NCBI RefSeq assembly: GCF_005222225.1
Contig: NZ_CP036536.1
Coordinates: 210,001-274,000 of the forward strand
Direction of reading: 5' to 3'
Length of the DNA stretch: 64,000 nt
Origin: Salinimonas lutimaris
GTDB lineage: Bacteria; Pseudomonadota; Gammaproteobacteria; Enterobacterales; Alteromonadaceae
Shown here: positions 36,767 through 47,158 of the stretch, piece after piece
Layout: every line of letters begins with the position of its first letter
How positions within the stretch are numbered: position 1 is the stretch's first letter
Made by a program: the position numbers and the translations under genes
Notes under the pieces: model-generated
Seen by the model: the letters and a program-made list of their open reading frames with translations, nothing else
What the model was told of the DNA's origin: nothing
Database searches by the model: none

Positions 36767-37461
36767 TAGTAACCCAGCAGGTCGGGGATGGTTATATTGA
36801 GCACCTGTTGCAACTGACGTAGCAAAAGGGTGTCCATGTCCGGTGTGAAATGACTGGCATCCTGACTGCCCACTGCCAGAATCCCCAGTTCCTGGTTATC
36901 ACCCAGTAAAATCAGCGCAGCAGATTCTGCCACCGCATTACCAAATAGCAGCTGGCGTTCGTGCAGGCTCAGGCGGCCAAAGAAAAAGGACGCGGTTTTA
37001 AACCGTTTTTCGACAAATAACCGGCGCTGTAACTCCGGTAATGCCATGGGGCCTTTGAATAATTTGAGGGTAACAGAGGCCAGTTGTAATTCTTCCTGCA
37101 GCACTTCTTCAAGCTTCAGCTGAATGTCAGCCACGCTTTTGCAGCGCAACAGCTCAACGTTTAAATCGGTGTAAACCCGATAGATCTTTTCGTTTTGCTT
37201 GGCAACGCCAATCAGCTGATTCAGTTTGTAGTTTTGCTGCCGCAGTTTTTTACGCAGTTGTTCGCTCTGTAATTCAACCAGCGACACACTGCCTTTACGC
37301 TCATGAGGGATAACCAGCCGCTCAAGTAATTCGGGGTTATCCACAAAAAACTCAGGGTTATCCAGCAAAAATGTATATACCTCAGAGGCATCAACATCAT
37401 TTTGCTGATAATGCGGTTCCAGCTCTACGGCTGGATTTTGGCGGCCTGGCGCATCGCTCAT
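36766..37461 (-). CDS. yigA: DUF484 family protein (YigA)
   Basis: A 231-residue protein of the DUF484 family: a coiled-coil-prone N-terminal half ([23 protein letters not shown], then [21 protein letters not shown]) and a GAF-like C-terminal half ([23 protein letters not shown]). Function unknown. It lies between dapF and xerC as yigA does in E. coli, overlapping dapF by four bases (ATGA) and xerC by one, so the three are tightly coupled. Confidence 0.88.
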   Translation of the reverse strand: MSDAPGRQNPAVELEPHYQQNDVDASEVYTFLLDNPEFFVDNPELLERLVIPHERKGSVSLVELQSEQLRKKLRQQNYKLNQLIGVAKQNEKIYRVYTDLNVELLRCKSVADIQLKLEEVLQEELQLASVTLKLFKGPMALPELQRRLFVEKRFKTASFFFGRLSLHERQLLFGNAVAESAALILLGDNQELGILAVGSQDASHFTPDMDTLLLRQLQQVLNITIPDLLGY

Positions 37462-38288
37462 AGGTGTAATTGTCCATCATAAATATGTTCCGCCGGGCCG
37501 GTCATCTTTAATACAGAACCGGGGCCTTGCCAGCGAATACGTAAACTTCCACCGGGTAAATCTACCTGTACATCCTTGCCCAGTTTTTCCTGGATCTGAC
37601 CTACCGCGACCGCGCCACAGGCGCCACTGCCGCAAGCCATGGTTTCTCCCACGCCGCGCTCAAACACACGCAGTTTGATATGCGATTCAGACAGGATCTG
37701 CATAAAGCCAACATTGACCCCTTCAGGAAACCGTTCGTGACGTTCCAACAGCGGGCCGACCGTATGGACCGGCGCAGTATCGACATCGTCCACTTCCAGT
37801 ACGCAGTGGGGATTACCCATCGACACGGCACCGCAAAACAGGGTGTGATTATCCTCGCGGATCAGATAGGTTTTTTCCTGCTTGTTGGCCTTAATCGGTA
37901 CCAGAGCCGGATCGAACTCAGGTTTACCCATGTTCACGGTAACCTGACCATCTTTTTCAAGGTATAACACCATTTTACCGGCTTTGGTACTGACCAGAAT
38001 TTTATTTTTATTAATCAGGCCTTTCAGTTTTACAAACCGGGCAAAACACCGGGCGCCATTGCCGCACTGTGACACTTCTGACCCGTCCGCATTAAAAATG
38101 CGGTAGTGAAAATCCTGGTCCGGGTCATAGGGCGGCTCAACCATGAGCAACTGATCAAACCCGATTCCAAAGTGCCGGTCCGCTAACTGCTGGATTTTCT
38201 CCTGGGAAAAGTAAACGTTCTGGGTCACGTTATCCACCACCATGAAGTCGTTACCCAACCCGTGCATTTTGGAAAAATTGATTTGCAT
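37458..38288 (-). CDS. dapF: Diaminopimelate epimerase
   Basis: A 276-residue enzyme converting LL- to meso-diaminopimelate, used for lysine and peptidoglycan. Both active-site cysteines of the cofactor-free racemase mechanism are present: [16 protein letters not shown] and [12 protein letters not shown]. The N-terminus [19 protein letters not shown] is the family signature. It follows lysA by 36 bp and overlaps the DUF484 gene. Confidence 0.96.
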   Translation of the reverse strand: MQINFSKMHGLGNDFMVVDNVTQNVYFSQEKIQQLADRHFGIGFDQLLMVEPPYDPDQDFHYRIFNADGSEVSQCGNGARCFARFVKLKGLINKNKILVSTKAGKMVLYLEKDGQVTVNMGKPEFDPALVPIKANKQEKTYLIREDNHTLFCGAVSMGNPHCVLEVDDVDTAPVHTVGPLLERHERFPEGVNVGFMQILSESHIKLRVFERGVGETMACGSGACGAVAVGQIQEKLGKDVQVDLPGGSLRIRWQGPGSVLKMTGPAEHIYDGQLHL

Positions 38289-38324
38289 GAACTGCTTTAA
38301 TGCCTGATAAATGATGTTGCTAGT

Positions 38325-39575
38325 TTACGGAAGTTTGTGCTCACCTTTCCAGAGATCTTTTTGAATTTCTCTTTCCCGCACCACAGTGACGTTGCTTTTA
38401 TCTACCATAATCTCTGCCGGACGACAGCGACTGTTGTAGTTTGATGCCATCACAAACCCATAAGCACCGGCACTACGAACCGCCAGTAAATCGCCCGGGG
38501 CAACCGCAAGTTCACGATCCCGGCCAAGAAAATCGCCGGTTTCACAGACCGGGCCCACCACATCATAGGTGCGTACCGGTGCATCCGTATCGCTGTTGAC
38601 CCGAATAATATTCTGCCAGGCAGAGTACAACGACGGGCGAATCAGGTCGTTCATGGCAGCATCCACAATGGCAAAGTGTTTTTCTTCACCGTCTTTGATG
38701 AATTCTACCTCGGTGACCATGATGCCGGCATTGGCAGCAATGGCCCGGCCAGGTTCCAGAATCAGTTTCAAAGACTCTCTGCCGGTCATACGCTCAGCCA
38801 GTGCTGCTGCGTATTCTTTAGGATGCGGAGGTGCTTCGTTGTCGTAGGTCACGCCCAGACCACCACCCACATCCAGGTGCTCAATCACAATGCCTTTTTC
38901 TGCCAGTTCATCAATTAATACCAGCAGCCGATCAAGCGCATCCACAAACGGTGAAATTTCGGTCAGCTGTGAGCCGATATGACAATCCATACCCACCACA
39001 TTCAGGTGCTCCATACTGGCCGCCAGCTCGTAAGTAGCAATGGCGCGTTCACGGGCAATACCAAATTTATTGGCTTTCAGGCCGGTTGAAATGTACGGGT
39101 GGGTTTTGGCATCCACGTCGGGGTTGATGCGCAGGGAAATCGGCGCTTTTTGGCCAAGTTCACCGGCAACTTCATTGATCCGGTGCAGCTCAGACTCCGA
39201 CTCAACATTAAAGCATTTAATGCCTTGTTGCAGGGCATAACGAATTTCGTCGTGTTTTTTGCCCACGCCGGAAAATACTACCTTGGCTGGATCGCCGCCG
39301 GCTTCGATAACCCGCGCCAGTTCACCGGCAGACACAATATCAAAGCCTGAGCCCAGCTTGGCCAGTACACTGAGTACGCCCAGATTAGAATTGGCTTTAA
39401 CCGCGTAACAGATCAGATGCGGATGATCGCCAATCGCATCATTAAACGCGTGCCAGTGGCGCTCTAAAGTCGCTCTGGAATAAATATAAAGCGGTGTACC
39501 GTGCGTACGGGCGATATCTTCTACCGGTACATCTTCGGCAAATAATTGGTTATCACGATAGACAAAGTAATCCAT
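38325..39575 (-). CDS. lysA: Diaminopimelate decarboxylase
   Basis: A 416-residue PLP enzyme (fold type III barrel) decarboxylating meso-diaminopimelate to lysine. The PLP lysine is in ICYAVKANSNLGVL, the phosphate loop in DVGGGLGVTY, and the second-subunit Cys in VCETGDFLGRDREL. Its ATG directly abuts the lptM stop with no gap, and dapF, the preceding enzyme of the pathway, follows. Confidence 0.96.
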   Translation of the reverse strand: MDYFVYRDNQLFAEDVPVEDIARTHGTPLYIYSRATLERHWHAFNDAIGDHPHLICYAVKANSNLGVLSVLAKLGSGFDIVSAGELARVIEAGGDPAKVVFSGVGKKHDEIRYALQQGIKCFNVESESELHRINEVAGELGQKAPISLRINPDVDAKTHPYISTGLKANKFGIARERAIATYELAASMEHLNVVGMDCHIGSQLTEISPFVDALDRLLVLIDELAEKGIVIEHLDVGGGLGVTYDNEAPPHPKEYAAALAERMTGRESLKLILEPGRAIAANAGIMVTEVEFIKDGEEKHFAIVDAAMNDLIRPSLYSAWQNIIRVNSDTDAPVRTYDVVGPVCETGDFLGRDRELAVAPGDLLAVRSAGAYGFVMASNYNSRCRPAEIMVDKSNVTVVREREIQKDLWKGEHKLP

Positions 39576-39737
39576 CTAGTTACGGTCTCCCGAAGGTTCT
39601 GCGGGCGTGCCGTCCTGCTGGGCTGTCTGATTTTGCTGGGCTTCATCCGGCAGATAAAGGTCGCCGCGATAGCCGCACCCTGTGATCAGGGATGATAACA
39701 GGGCAAAAATACACAGTATGGAAAGTTTCTTAAGCAC
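39576..39737 (-). CDS. lptM: Small lipoprotein LptM (YifL family)
   Basis: A 53-residue lipoprotein. GTG 39737 begins a basic, hydrophobic signal (LKKLSILCIFALLSSLITGC) with a lipobox at Cys21, followed by GYRGDLYLPDE, the hallmark of the LptM/YifL family, and a Gln/Pro-rich tail. In E. coli LptM helps LptD assemble with correct disulfides in the outer membrane. The position immediately before lysA/dapF matches the E. coli yifL-dapF arrangement. Its TAG stop touches the lysA ATG. Only the start codon is uncertain: no strong ribosome site is visible. Confidence 0.85.
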   Translation of the reverse strand: MLKKLSILCIFALLSSLITGCGYRGDLYLPDEAQQNQTAQQDGTPAEPSGDRN

Positions 39738-39788
39738 GTTGGTCCCGCTGGGAATTTCTCAATGTGCCGCTATCATGGCATTGCCTTA

Positions 39789-40856
39789 TCAAATTGCAAG
39801 AGACAAAAGCTTTTCCCGCGTTTTATCGCCATATTTGACCTGTCGCCACAGCGCATCACACAAGCCCTTGGTATTGCGTAAATCCCCCTGTTTGAGCCAG
39901 TCGATTAATACCGTGGGATCATCGGGAAAGGTGATAGGCTCATTTTCCGGTGCTTCGAGCCATTCCTCAACAATGTCGGTATCAAGCTGAAACAGGGTTT
40001 GACATAAATCCAGCTTATTTAGCGTCAGTACATTGGATAATTGTTCAAACTGCCCGTGCAGCGGCTTTATCAGCAATTTTTTGCCGAGCTGAAGGGCTTC
40101 ACTGGATAACTCAAATCCCCCGTTGGCAATCACGCCGGCGCTGTGCTGCAGCGCATTTTGAAAGCCTGCCTTGGATGGCGGACACCACTGAATGTGACCA
40201 CAGATAAGAGGGGCGTCGATAGCCGGGTGATAGCAAATAAACTGCTGATCACTTAACGGCTCCAGCATTTGCTGAATATCATTGATTTCCTCAAACGGCA
40301 GATATACCAGCACATGAGACTTACCCGGACGGGGCAGGGGCTTCTCACACACAAATGGCGGCACAATGGGCTGATTGAAATGAAACCAGTGCACGCCAAG
40401 CTGTACATCGGTGGGAGCAAAAAAGCGCATGACCACTTTATCCATCACATTTTCCCCGGTTTTGGGTACCGAATAGGAAAACGCAGCCTGGTGGGAAATA
40501 GAAATAGACGGGACACGCTGACGCCGTGCTGCCCAGGCTGTGATAGGTTCAAAGTCGTTGATTAATAAATCGTAGCCGCTGGCATCAAACTGTTTTACAT
40601 CCGCCACAAACCTTGAAAAGTGGTTGTTACGCAGGGTCGCCCACTTATCGACTTTGCCATGGTGAGTAATAAAGCTCAGGCCTTCATAGGTCTGATACTG
40701 ACCGAATACCTCCATGTCGAAATACTTTGATGCATCGCGACCGGAAAACACAAAGTCTACCTCGATGTCACTGCGTTGTTGCAGCGCGGTTGCCATAATG
40801 CGGGCCCGGGCAATGTGGCCATTACCGGTACCCTGTACGCCATACAATATTTTCAT
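39789..40856 (-). CDS. MJ1255/VC2487-family glycosyltransferase
   Basis: A 355-residue protein of the GT-B type. The start MKILYGVQGTGNGHIARARI carries the Gly-rich UDP-sugar transferase N-terminal loop, and the C-terminal half has VIANGGFELSSEALQLGKKLLIKPLHGQFEQ, the nucleotide-sugar binding motif. It matches the MJ1255/VC2487 family (COG1819-like), whose acceptor is undefined. The ATG lies one base after the stop of the PAP2 phosphatase gene, implying a lipid-linked or envelope glycan role, which is inference. Confidence 0.8.
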   Translation of the reverse strand: MKILYGVQGTGNGHIARARIMATALQQRSDIEVDFVFSGRDASKYFDMEVFGQYQTYEGLSFITHHGKVDKWATLRNNHFSRFVADVKQFDASGYDLLINDFEPITAWAARRQRVPSISISHQAAFSYSVPKTGENVMDKVVMRFFAPTDVQLGVHWFHFNQPIVPPFVCEKPLPRPGKSHVLVYLPFEEINDIQQMLEPLSDQQFICYHPAIDAPLICGHIQWCPPSKAGFQNALQHSAGVIANGGFELSSEALQLGKKLLIKPLHGQFEQLSNVLTLNKLDLCQTLFQLDTDIVEEWLEAPENEPITFPDDPTVLIDWLKQGDLRNTKGLCDALWRQVKYGDKTREKLLSLAI

Positions 40857-40857
40857 A

Positions 40858-41376
40858 TCATCCCAGAATAAACAGACTTAAAGAGGCGATAGTGACGCCC
40901 AGTAACATACCGGCTATCACATCTGTGGGATAATGTACGCCCAGCAGAATTCGTGATAACCCAATCAGCGCTGCCCAGCTATAGGCCAGTAAGGCGAACG
41001 ACGGATAAAAGTGGGCCTCGATACTGGCCATCAGCCAGGCGGCAGCAGTATGTCCGGATGGCAGACTGAATTTGTCAGATGGCGTCACGTGAGCGGTCAT
41101 ATCGGCCAGCAAGTCACAGGGGCGGGGGCGTCTGAACATTTTTTTCAGGATTACGTAGACCGGCAACTCCAGCGCATAGGCCATCAGGGCGGCGCTTAAA
41201 AACAGCTCGCCGTGTTCCTGTTCAAATGCCCATAACAACATACCGATGACAAAATACAGATAACCATCGCCGGTTTTAGACATCCAGATAATGGCCCGGC
41301 AGTCCCGTTTAATGGTTGGCCGGTGTAACAGGTAAAATAAATCGGTATCGTACTTGGTCAAGGATTTAAAAAGCAT
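40858..41376 (-). CDS. PAP2-family membrane phosphatase
   Basis: A 172-residue integral membrane protein with about five helices and the complete PAP2 phosphatase signature: KKMFRRPRP, LPSGHTAAAW and SRILLGVHYPTD. These enzymes dephosphorylate lipid phosphates such as phosphatidic acid, phosphatidylglycerophosphate or undecaprenyl pyrophosphate. It is the first gene of a two-gene operon with the glycosyltransferase and is divergent from rraA. Confidence 0.87.
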   Translation of the reverse strand: MLFKSLTKYDTDLFYLLHRPTIKRDCRAIIWMSKTGDGYLYFVIGMLLWAFEQEHGELFLSAALMAYALELPVYVILKKMFRRPRPCDLLADMTAHVTPSDKFSLPSGHTAAAWLMASIEAHFYPSFALLAYSWAALIGLSRILLGVHYPTDVIAGMLLGVTIASLSLFILG

Positions 41377-41634
41377 CGCCTTGCCCCTTGTGGTTGGTGA
41401 ATTATTAGCCTAAAAAAGGTCTGTGAACCCAAGGTGACAAAAAAAAGAAACCTTTGTGACAGGCGATTAAGCTCGCTCACCACGCTGGCGGTTATTCAAC
41501 GTATTCCCCGGAATCAGGCGTTTTCATTGCCATAAATAATGCTATGCTAAGGCGGGTAACAGGCACTAACTGCTTGTTATTACAACTTGAGTATCCGTGC
41601 GATTCTTTAAGTCAACAATCAAAAAGGCTTTGCG

Positions 41635-42120
41635 ATGGAATATAACACCTCTGAACTATGCGACTTGTTTGCTGACAGCGTTGACGTTGTCGATCCCATT
41701 TTCGCCAGCTACGGTGGCCGCGACTCGTTTGGCGGCGAAATCACCACCATTAAATGCTATGAAGACAGAGGCCTGGTAGACCGGGTGCTGGCACAGCCTG
41801 GCTCAGGCAAAGTGTTGCTGATTGACGGTGGCGGCTCGTCCCGACGCGCGCTGCTGGATGCCGGTTCGGCGCAGTTAGCCATTGATAACGACTGGGAAGG
41901 CATTGTGTGCTACGGCAGTGTGCGCGAAGTCGAAGCACTGCAGGATTTTGATATCGGTATTTTAGCCATCACCTCAATTCCGGTTAATGCAGAAAGTGAC
42001 AGCATTGGCGATGTGGATGTGCCGGTGAATTTTGGCGGTGTGACCTTCCTGCCAGAAGATCACCTGTACGCCGACAGCACGGGCGTTATCCTGTCGCCCG
42101 AGCCGCTGGATATTGATTAA
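41635..42120 (+). CDS. rraA: Ribonuclease E activity regulator RraA
   Basis: A 161-residue protein identical in length to E. coli RraA (161). [55 protein letters not shown] loop and [10 protein letters not shown] are diagnostic. The trimer binds RNase E and its degradosome scaffold and dampens RNA decay. ATG 41635 follows AAAGG-CTTTGCG. The 3' end overlaps the convergent S1/P1 nuclease gene by 4 bp. The roughly 260 bp upstream holds the divergent promoters; TATGCT at 41543-41548 is a possible -10 box. Confidence 0.95.
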   Translation: MEYNTSELCDLFADSVDVVDPIFASYGGRDSFGGEITTIKCYEDRGLVDRVLAQPGSGKVLLIDGGGSSRRALLDAGSAQLAIDNDWEGIVCYGSVREVEALQDFDIGILAITSIPVNAESDSIGDVDVPVNFGGVTFLPEDHLYADSTGVILSPEPLDID

Positions 42121-43061
42121 GCCGACGGCTTACCGTCTTTGGCTCCGCTGTTAGTTGATGACGCGGAGTCTTCAGCCGGCTTAGCCGGCTTAGATTGTGC
42201 TGGTTTGGCATCATCCGGCTTAGCTTTTGTCGGTTTGCTACGTGGCAGTAGCTCAGCCTTTGGCGGGGCAAACACATCATTAAGGTACATGGCCAGACGA
42301 ATACCGGCTTGCTGTAAACGCTGTTTGGCGTCTGGCAGGTGGGCATACAGATAGTCATAAGACATATCATTGGCATTTTCCGGGTACAGAGCGTCCCGAT
42401 AATCAATGCTTTCATTTATCCACACCAGCGGGTCAATGCTGCTCCAGGCGTGAATCTGGGCGGGCGTAATTTTGGCATCCAGCATGTCGGTCCATTCGGT
42501 ATAGGACAACTGACGCTGATCCAGCATCTGACTATCCCACACCCGATGCAGGTTGGAATCTTCCCAGAAAAAACGCACTTTCACATCGTTGCCCCCCCTG
42601 TCTGTACCATTGCCGGCATGCAGAGGCTGATGCAGATCACCAATAATATGCACAATAAAGCGCAGGGCTAATTGTTTATCTGCACGGCTGGCTTTTGGGT
42701 CCTGCAGTGTCAGGGTGTACTGTTCCAGCGCGGTTACCGCATCACCCTGCTCAGGTGCGCCTACATCGTGGTAGTGCTTGCCCTTGGGAATCGTTACATA
42801 GTGATAGGGAGGTGACACTTTTTGCCAGAACGGGTCCGGATCTGAGCGCATTTCATCGGCATAGGTCGAGGCCTCAGCCAGACTTTCATCCGGGAGTAAC
42901 TCGGCGACGGCTGCACTGGCGTTGGGTGCCAGATAGCGCTGGGCAATAGCACCGGTAACCCGGTGGCCGGTCTGGCCCCACCCTAAAGCAGGCAGGCTGG
43001 TCAGCGAGCCGGTAATCAGGCATAGCGCCAATGCCGTGAGTTTCTTTGCAGGCATAAACAT
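42117..43061 (-). CDS. S1/P1-family zinc nuclease, secreted
   Basis: A 314-residue exported nuclease. The signal peptide ends at LPALG, leaving an N-terminal WGQTGHR, whose Trp is a zinc ligand in S1/P1 enzymes. Further ligands are in [38 protein letters not shown] and [11 protein letters not shown]. It cleaves single-stranded DNA/RNA and may act as a 3'-nucleotidase to scavenge phosphate. After about residue 260 there is a Lys/Pro/Ala/Ser-rich tail, probably disordered and atypical for the family. ATG 43061 follows AAAGGAA. It lies 12 bp after ubiX. Confidence 0.9.
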   Translation of the reverse strand: MFMPAKKLTALALCLITGSLTSLPALGWGQTGHRVTGAIAQRYLAPNASAAVAELLPDESLAEASTYADEMRSDPDPFWQKVSPPYHYVTIPKGKHYHDVGAPEQGDAVTALEQYTLTLQDPKASRADKQLALRFIVHIIGDLHQPLHAGNGTDRGGNDVKVRFFWEDSNLHRVWDSQMLDQRQLSYTEWTDMLDAKITPAQIHAWSSIDPLVWINESIDYRDALYPENANDMSYDYLYAHLPDAKQRLQQAGIRLAMYLNDVFAPPKAELLPRSKPTKAKPDDAKPAQSKPAKPAEDSASSTNSGAKDGKPSA

Positions 43062-43072
43062 GGTGTATTCCT

Positions 43073-43690
43073 TTATGTTGAGTGCTGATAACCCCAGCGG
43101 GCCATCAATTGTTGGTCCAGACCCAGATGGTCAAGAATACGGGCAACGACAAAATCGACCAGATCACTGATACTTTTTGGCTGATGATAAAAGCCGGGAG
43201 CCGCAGGCATGATAGTGACCCCCATTTGTGACAATTTCAGCATGTGCTCCAGATGAATAGAGGACAGCGGCATTTCACGGGGCACCAGAATCAGCTGGCC
43301 GCGTTCTTTAATCACCACATCAGCAGCCCGTTCTATCAGGTTGTCGCTGGCCCCATTGGCAATAGCAGAAAGCGAGCCAGTTGAGCAGGGGCATACCACC
43401 ATCTGTTTGGGCGCCGCAGAGCCTGATGCCACCGGCGAGAACCATTCTTCTTTACCGCAGACCGTAATCTGGCCTTTAGCAGCGCCAAAGCGCTGGGTGA
43501 AAAACGCCGCGGCCGCATCCGGCCTGGCCGGAATTTTCATGTCTTCTTCGGTGGCAAAGACCACCTTGGCCGCAGAGGAAATCAGCACAAATACCTGATA
43601 CTCAGCTTTAACCAGCAGTTCGAGTAGGCGCAGGGCATACGGTGCACCTGAAGCTCCGGTGATGGCCAGCGTAATGCGTTTATCTGTCAT
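43073..43690 (-). CDS. ubiX: Flavin prenyltransferase UbiX
   Basis: A 205-residue flavoprotein that prenylates FMN to make the cofactor of the UbiD decarboxylase in ubiquinone synthesis. [21 protein letters not shown] is the FMN-binding start; [25 protein letters not shown] and [22 protein letters not shown] are further signatures. It is transcribed 12 bp after mpl and 12 bp before the S1/P1 nuclease gene. Confidence 0.94.
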   Translation of the reverse strand: MTDKRITLAITGASGAPYALRLLELLVKAEYQVFVLISSAAKVVFATEEDMKIPARPDAAAAFFTQRFGAAKGQITVCGKEEWFSPVASGSAAPKQMVVCPCSTGSLSAIANGASDNLIERAADVVIKERGQLILVPREMPLSSIHLEHMLKLSQMGVTIMPAAPGFYHQPKSISDLVDFVVARILDHLGLDQQLMARWGYQHST

Positions 43691-43702
43691 TCTCAGTCCT
43701 CG

Positions 43703-45052
43703 TTACACGGTTGCCAGTCGGTCAAGGAGCCGCTGGTGAATACCTTCAAACCCGCCATTGCTCATTACCAGTATATGATCGCCAGGCTGGGTCTGAAGCG
43801 CCACTGCCTCAACGATTTCCTGTACGTCATTAAAACAGGTGGTGGGAGTGTTGCTGCTTTGTACCGCCTCACGCAATGACCAGTTCATTCCGGCCGGTTC
43901 ATACACCAGTACGGTGTCGGCCTGCTGCCAGGAGTGGGCCAGGGTGTGCTGATGAATACCCATCTTCATGGTGTTCGAGCGTGGTTCAAGTACGGCAATA
44001 ATACGCTGCTGCCCCACTTTATTGCGCAAACCGTCCAGCGTAGTGGCAATGGCGGTAGGGTGATGGGCAAAATCGTCGTACACCGTGATGTCGTTGACCC
44101 GGCCTTTAACTTCCATCCGTCGCTTTACATTTTCAAAGCCTGATAGGGCGCGTATGGCATCTTCCAGCAGCACCCCGGCATGATGGGCAGCAGCAATGGC
44201 CATCATGCCATTATTCACATTATGCTGGCCCAGTAACGTCCAGTGAACCTCGCCTACTTTGACCCCGTTATGAATGACGGCAAATACACTGCCATCGGGA
44301 TTTATCAGCTGCGCATCCCAGGTTTTCCCCAGTTGTTGCTGCTCACTCCAGCAGCCTTTATTCAGGGTCTGCTCAATGGCCGGTTCGCTGGCCGGTGACA
44401 GAATCAGTCCGCTTTGCGGAACCATCCGCACCAGATGATGGAACTGGGTCTGAATGGCTGCCAGATCCGCAAAAATATCAGCATGATCAAATTCCAGATT
44501 ATTAATGACCAGGGTTTTGGGACGGTAATGAACAAACTTGGAGCGTTTATCAAAAAAGGCGCTGTCGTATTCATCTGCTTCAATCACAAAGAAAGGGCTG
44601 TCGCCAATTCGCGCCGAAATACCAAAGTTTTCGGGAATACCGCCGATCAGAAAGCCCGGGTTCAGACCGGCATCTTCCAGAATCCACGCGATCATACTGC
44701 TGGTGGTGGTTTTACCATGGGTGCCGGACACACCGATAACCCAGCGATTGTTGAGCAGGTTTTCCAGTAACCACTGTGGGCCACTGGTATAGGGCAGATT
44801 ACGGTCCAGTACATACTCCACCGCCGGATTTCCCCGTGACATGGCATTGCCAATAATCACCATATCCGGCGCCGGCTCAAACTGTGCAGGATCATAACCT
44901 TCGGTCAGGGTGATCCCCAGCGCTTCGAGCTGGGTGCTCATGGGCGGATAAACATTGGTGTCTGAACCGGTTACGGTATGGCCCAGAGATTTTGCGATGG
45001 CGGCAATTCCACCCATGAAGCTGCCGCAGATGCCCAGAATATGTACGTGCAT
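43703..45052 (-). CDS. mpl: UDP-MurNAc:L-Ala-gamma-D-Glu-meso-DAP ligase Mpl
   Basis: A 449-residue Mur-ligase-family enzyme that reattaches recycled murein tripeptide to UDP-MurNAc. MHVHILGICGSFMGGIAAIAK is the Mpl-specific N-terminus; the ATP-binding loop is GTHGKTTTSSM; EADEYDSAFFDKRSKF and DDFAHHPTAI are Mur-ligase motifs. Length equals the usual family length (about 450). First gene of the mpl-ubiX-nuclease cluster, divergent from fbp. Confidence 0.94.
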   Translation of the reverse strand: MHVHILGICGSFMGGIAAIAKSLGHTVTGSDTNVYPPMSTQLEALGITLTEGYDPAQFEPAPDMVIIGNAMSRGNPAVEYVLDRNLPYTSGPQWLLENLLNNRWVIGVSGTHGKTTTSSMIAWILEDAGLNPGFLIGGIPENFGISARIGDSPFFVIEADEYDSAFFDKRSKFVHYRPKTLVINNLEFDHADIFADLAAIQTQFHHLVRMVPQSGLILSPASEPAIEQTLNKGCWSEQQQLGKTWDAQLINPDGSVFAVIHNGVKVGEVHWTLLGQHNVNNGMMAIAAAHHAGVLLEDAIRALSGFENVKRRMEVKGRVNDITVYDDFAHHPTAIATTLDGLRNKVGQQRIIAVLEPRSNTMKMGIHQHTLAHSWQQADTVLVYEPAGMNWSLREAVQSSNTPTTCFNDVQEIVEAVALQTQPGDHILVMSNGGFEGIHQRLLDRLATV

Positions 45053-45330
45053 AACATTATTGCCTTACTTGTCAGGCTGGCTACTCTACCAGAAGCGTAC
45101 CACAGTGCGAATATCTCATTTCCCCGCACTGGCAATACAGGTACAATCCACCGGCCGGTTAAAAAAGAAACGATGCCAGTCCTGAGGCGCGATCATCATG
45201 GTCGATCTCTTGCATAGCATAGTATAACCGCACAACCGGCCCGGCGGTTTGTATACAGGACGCTATACACGGCATCGCCGGCAACGCGGTGAATGACCCT
45301 ACACACAAAAAAATAAGGCATTTTGCACAC

Positions 45331-46296
45331 ATGAAACGATTAAACTCACAACTGCAGCACGATGGTGCACCGCTTGAACTGATTTTGCTTATTCGTACGT
45401 TACTGGCAGGCTGTAAAGAAATTTCCTTTCGCGTCAGTCAGGGCGCGCTGGCTGGTGTACTGGGCTCTACATTAAGTGAAAATGTTCAGGGCGAAACTCA
45501 AAAGAAGCTGGATGTCATTTCTAACCAGATTCTCAAAGACACCCTGCGTGACTCAGGCTATGTAAAGGCCATTTCATCGGAAGAAGAAGACACGGTGGTG
45601 CCTTGTAACCCTGAAGGTAACTACCTGGTGAGTTTTGACCCGCTGGATGGCTCTTCCAATACTGAAATCAACAGCCTTATCGGAACGATTTTTTCTATCA
45701 CCCACGCCCCACAATGGATGGATGCCGACGACCCGTCTGCGTTTTTACAGCCCGGCACGCAAATGGTGGCTGCCGGCTATGTGCTGTATGGCCCGTCTAC
45801 CATGCTGGCCATGACCACCGGTCGTGGGACGCATATCTATACGCTGGATAAAACCCACGGCGGTTTTCTGCTGACCCACCCAAATGTGCAAGTGCCAGAG
45901 CAAACCAGTGAGTTTGCGATTAACACATCAAACCAGCGCCACTGGGAAGATCCGGTACAAAACTATATTGGTGACTTGCTGGCCGGTACTGAAGGTCCGC
46001 GCGGTAAGGATTACAATATGCGCTGGGTAGCCGCTATGGTGGGCGATATACACCGGGTGTTATGTCGCGGCGGGATTTTTATGTACCCGTTTGATAAGCG
46101 CAACCCGTCTAAGCCGGGTAAATTACGCTTGTTATACGAAGCCAACCCGATGGCATTTTTGATGGAGCAGGCCGGTGGCCTTGCAAATACCGGACATGGC
46201 CGCATTATGGAGGTCATGCCAACTGAAATACATCAGCGCGTGCCAACCATTCTGGGCTCAAAAGAAGAAGTTGAAGCGTGTCTGGGATATTATTAG
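45331..46296 (+). CDS. fbp: Fructose-1,6-bisphosphatase, class I
   Basis: A 321-residue gluconeogenic phosphatase. The metal and substrate motifs [31 protein letters not shown] and the [14 protein letters not shown] stretch with GGIFMYP are present, and [17 protein letters not shown] closes the family signature. ATG 45331 ([12 protein letters not shown]) matches homologues; the frame is open to a GTG at 45289 over unlikely sequence. Divergent from mpl. No clear terminator follows; ppa starts 210 bp downstream. Confidence 0.93.
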   Translation: MKRLNSQLQHDGAPLELILLIRTLLAGCKEISFRVSQGALAGVLGSTLSENVQGETQKKLDVISNQILKDTLRDSGYVKAISSEEEDTVVPCNPEGNYLVSFDPLDGSSNTEINSLIGTIFSITHAPQWMDADDPSAFLQPGTQMVAAGYVLYGPSTMLAMTTGRGTHIYTLDKTHGGFLLTHPNVQVPEQTSEFAINTSNQRHWEDPVQNYIGDLLAGTEGPRGKDYNMRWVAAMVGDIHRVLCRGGIFMYPFDKRNPSKPGKLRLLYEANPMAFLMEQAGGLANTGHGRIMEVMPTEIHQRVPTILGSKEEVEACLGYY

Positions 46297-46506
46297 AACG
46301 CACAGTAATTTAGCGCCGGTAGCCTTGTATTAAGGGCTAACGGCAAGGTGGCGCGGCAGCCGGTAAAAGCAGATTCTGCTGTTCAGACTGTTTTTATTTT
46401 GCCGCGCGCACCGTATACTCTAGGCATTTTCTCAGGCAAGCCTGCGCAAGTGGCGTCGTTTTGCCTGGGTAAATTCACTATTTGGTTTAACACAAAGGAA
46501 AGATTC

Positions 46507-47040
46507 ATGAGTCTTAACTCTGTACCAGCGGGTAAAAACGCCCCTGATGAAGTCAACGTAATCATTGAGATTCCAGCACACGCGAATCCGGTAAAATACG
46601 AAGTAGATAAAGATTCTGGTGCGATGTTTGTTGACCGCTTCATGGCAACCTGCATGCACTATCCGGTAAATTACGGTTACGTAAACAACACCCTGTCAGA
46701 AGACGGTGACCCGGTTGACGTGCTGGTCATGACTCCGTTTCCTATTCACAGCGGTTCAGTCATTAAGTGTCGTCCGGTTGGCGTACTGAACATGACTGAT
46801 GAGTCAGGCAAAGATGCAAAAGTACTGGCTGTGCCAGTGGATAAGCTGTCTACTATTTACCGTGACGTGAAAGAAATCACTGATGTGCCTGAGCTGACTA
46901 AACAGCAAATCGAGCACTTCTTCACGCACTATAAAGATCTTGAACCAGGTAAATGGGTTAAGATCGACGGTTGGGAAGACGCTCAGGCGGCCAAAGAAGA
47001 AATCACTGGCAGCATGAAGCGCTACGAACAAAACCAGTAA
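46507..47040 (+). CDS. ppa: Inorganic pyrophosphatase, type I
   Basis: A 177-residue soluble pyrophosphatase (E. coli 176). The signature DGDPVDVLV with three metal-binding aspartates is intact, as are [10 protein letters not shown] and [10 protein letters not shown]. It hydrolyses PPi from biosynthesis. ATG 46507 has AAAGGAAAG upstream; the longer frame from 46348 is spurious. A -10-like TATACT at 46414-46419 may be its promoter, with a weak -35. An intrinsic terminator follows. Confidence 0.95.
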   Translation: MSLNSVPAGKNAPDEVNVIIEIPAHANPVKYEVDKDSGAMFVDRFMATCMHYPVNYGYVNNTLSEDGDPVDVLVMTPFPIHSGSVIKCRPVGVLNMTDESGKDAKVLAVPVDKLSTIYRDVKEITDVPELTKQQIEHFFTHYKDLEPGKWVKIDGWEDAQAAKEEITGSMKRYEQNQ

Positions 47041-47062
47041 TTACCGACTGGTAGCAAAATAT

Positions 47063-47087
47063 AAAAAGGGCCGTCAGGCCCTTTTTT
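47063..47087 (+). terminator. Intrinsic terminator after ppa
   Basis: AAAAGGGCC pairs with GGCCCTTTT across a GTCA loop and continues into a T run, 23 bp after the ppa stop. Confidence 0.9.
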
Positions 47088-47158
47088 AGTATCTGGACCA
47101 GGCGTTGGGTATACGGCCTGAACATGCGAAACTAGAAAAAACATCAGGGTGAGTAAGT

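Noticed and set aside
45289-45330. Longer N-terminus of fbp from GTG 45289
   Set aside because: The extra 14 residues do not resemble FBPase, and ATG 45331 gives the family start.
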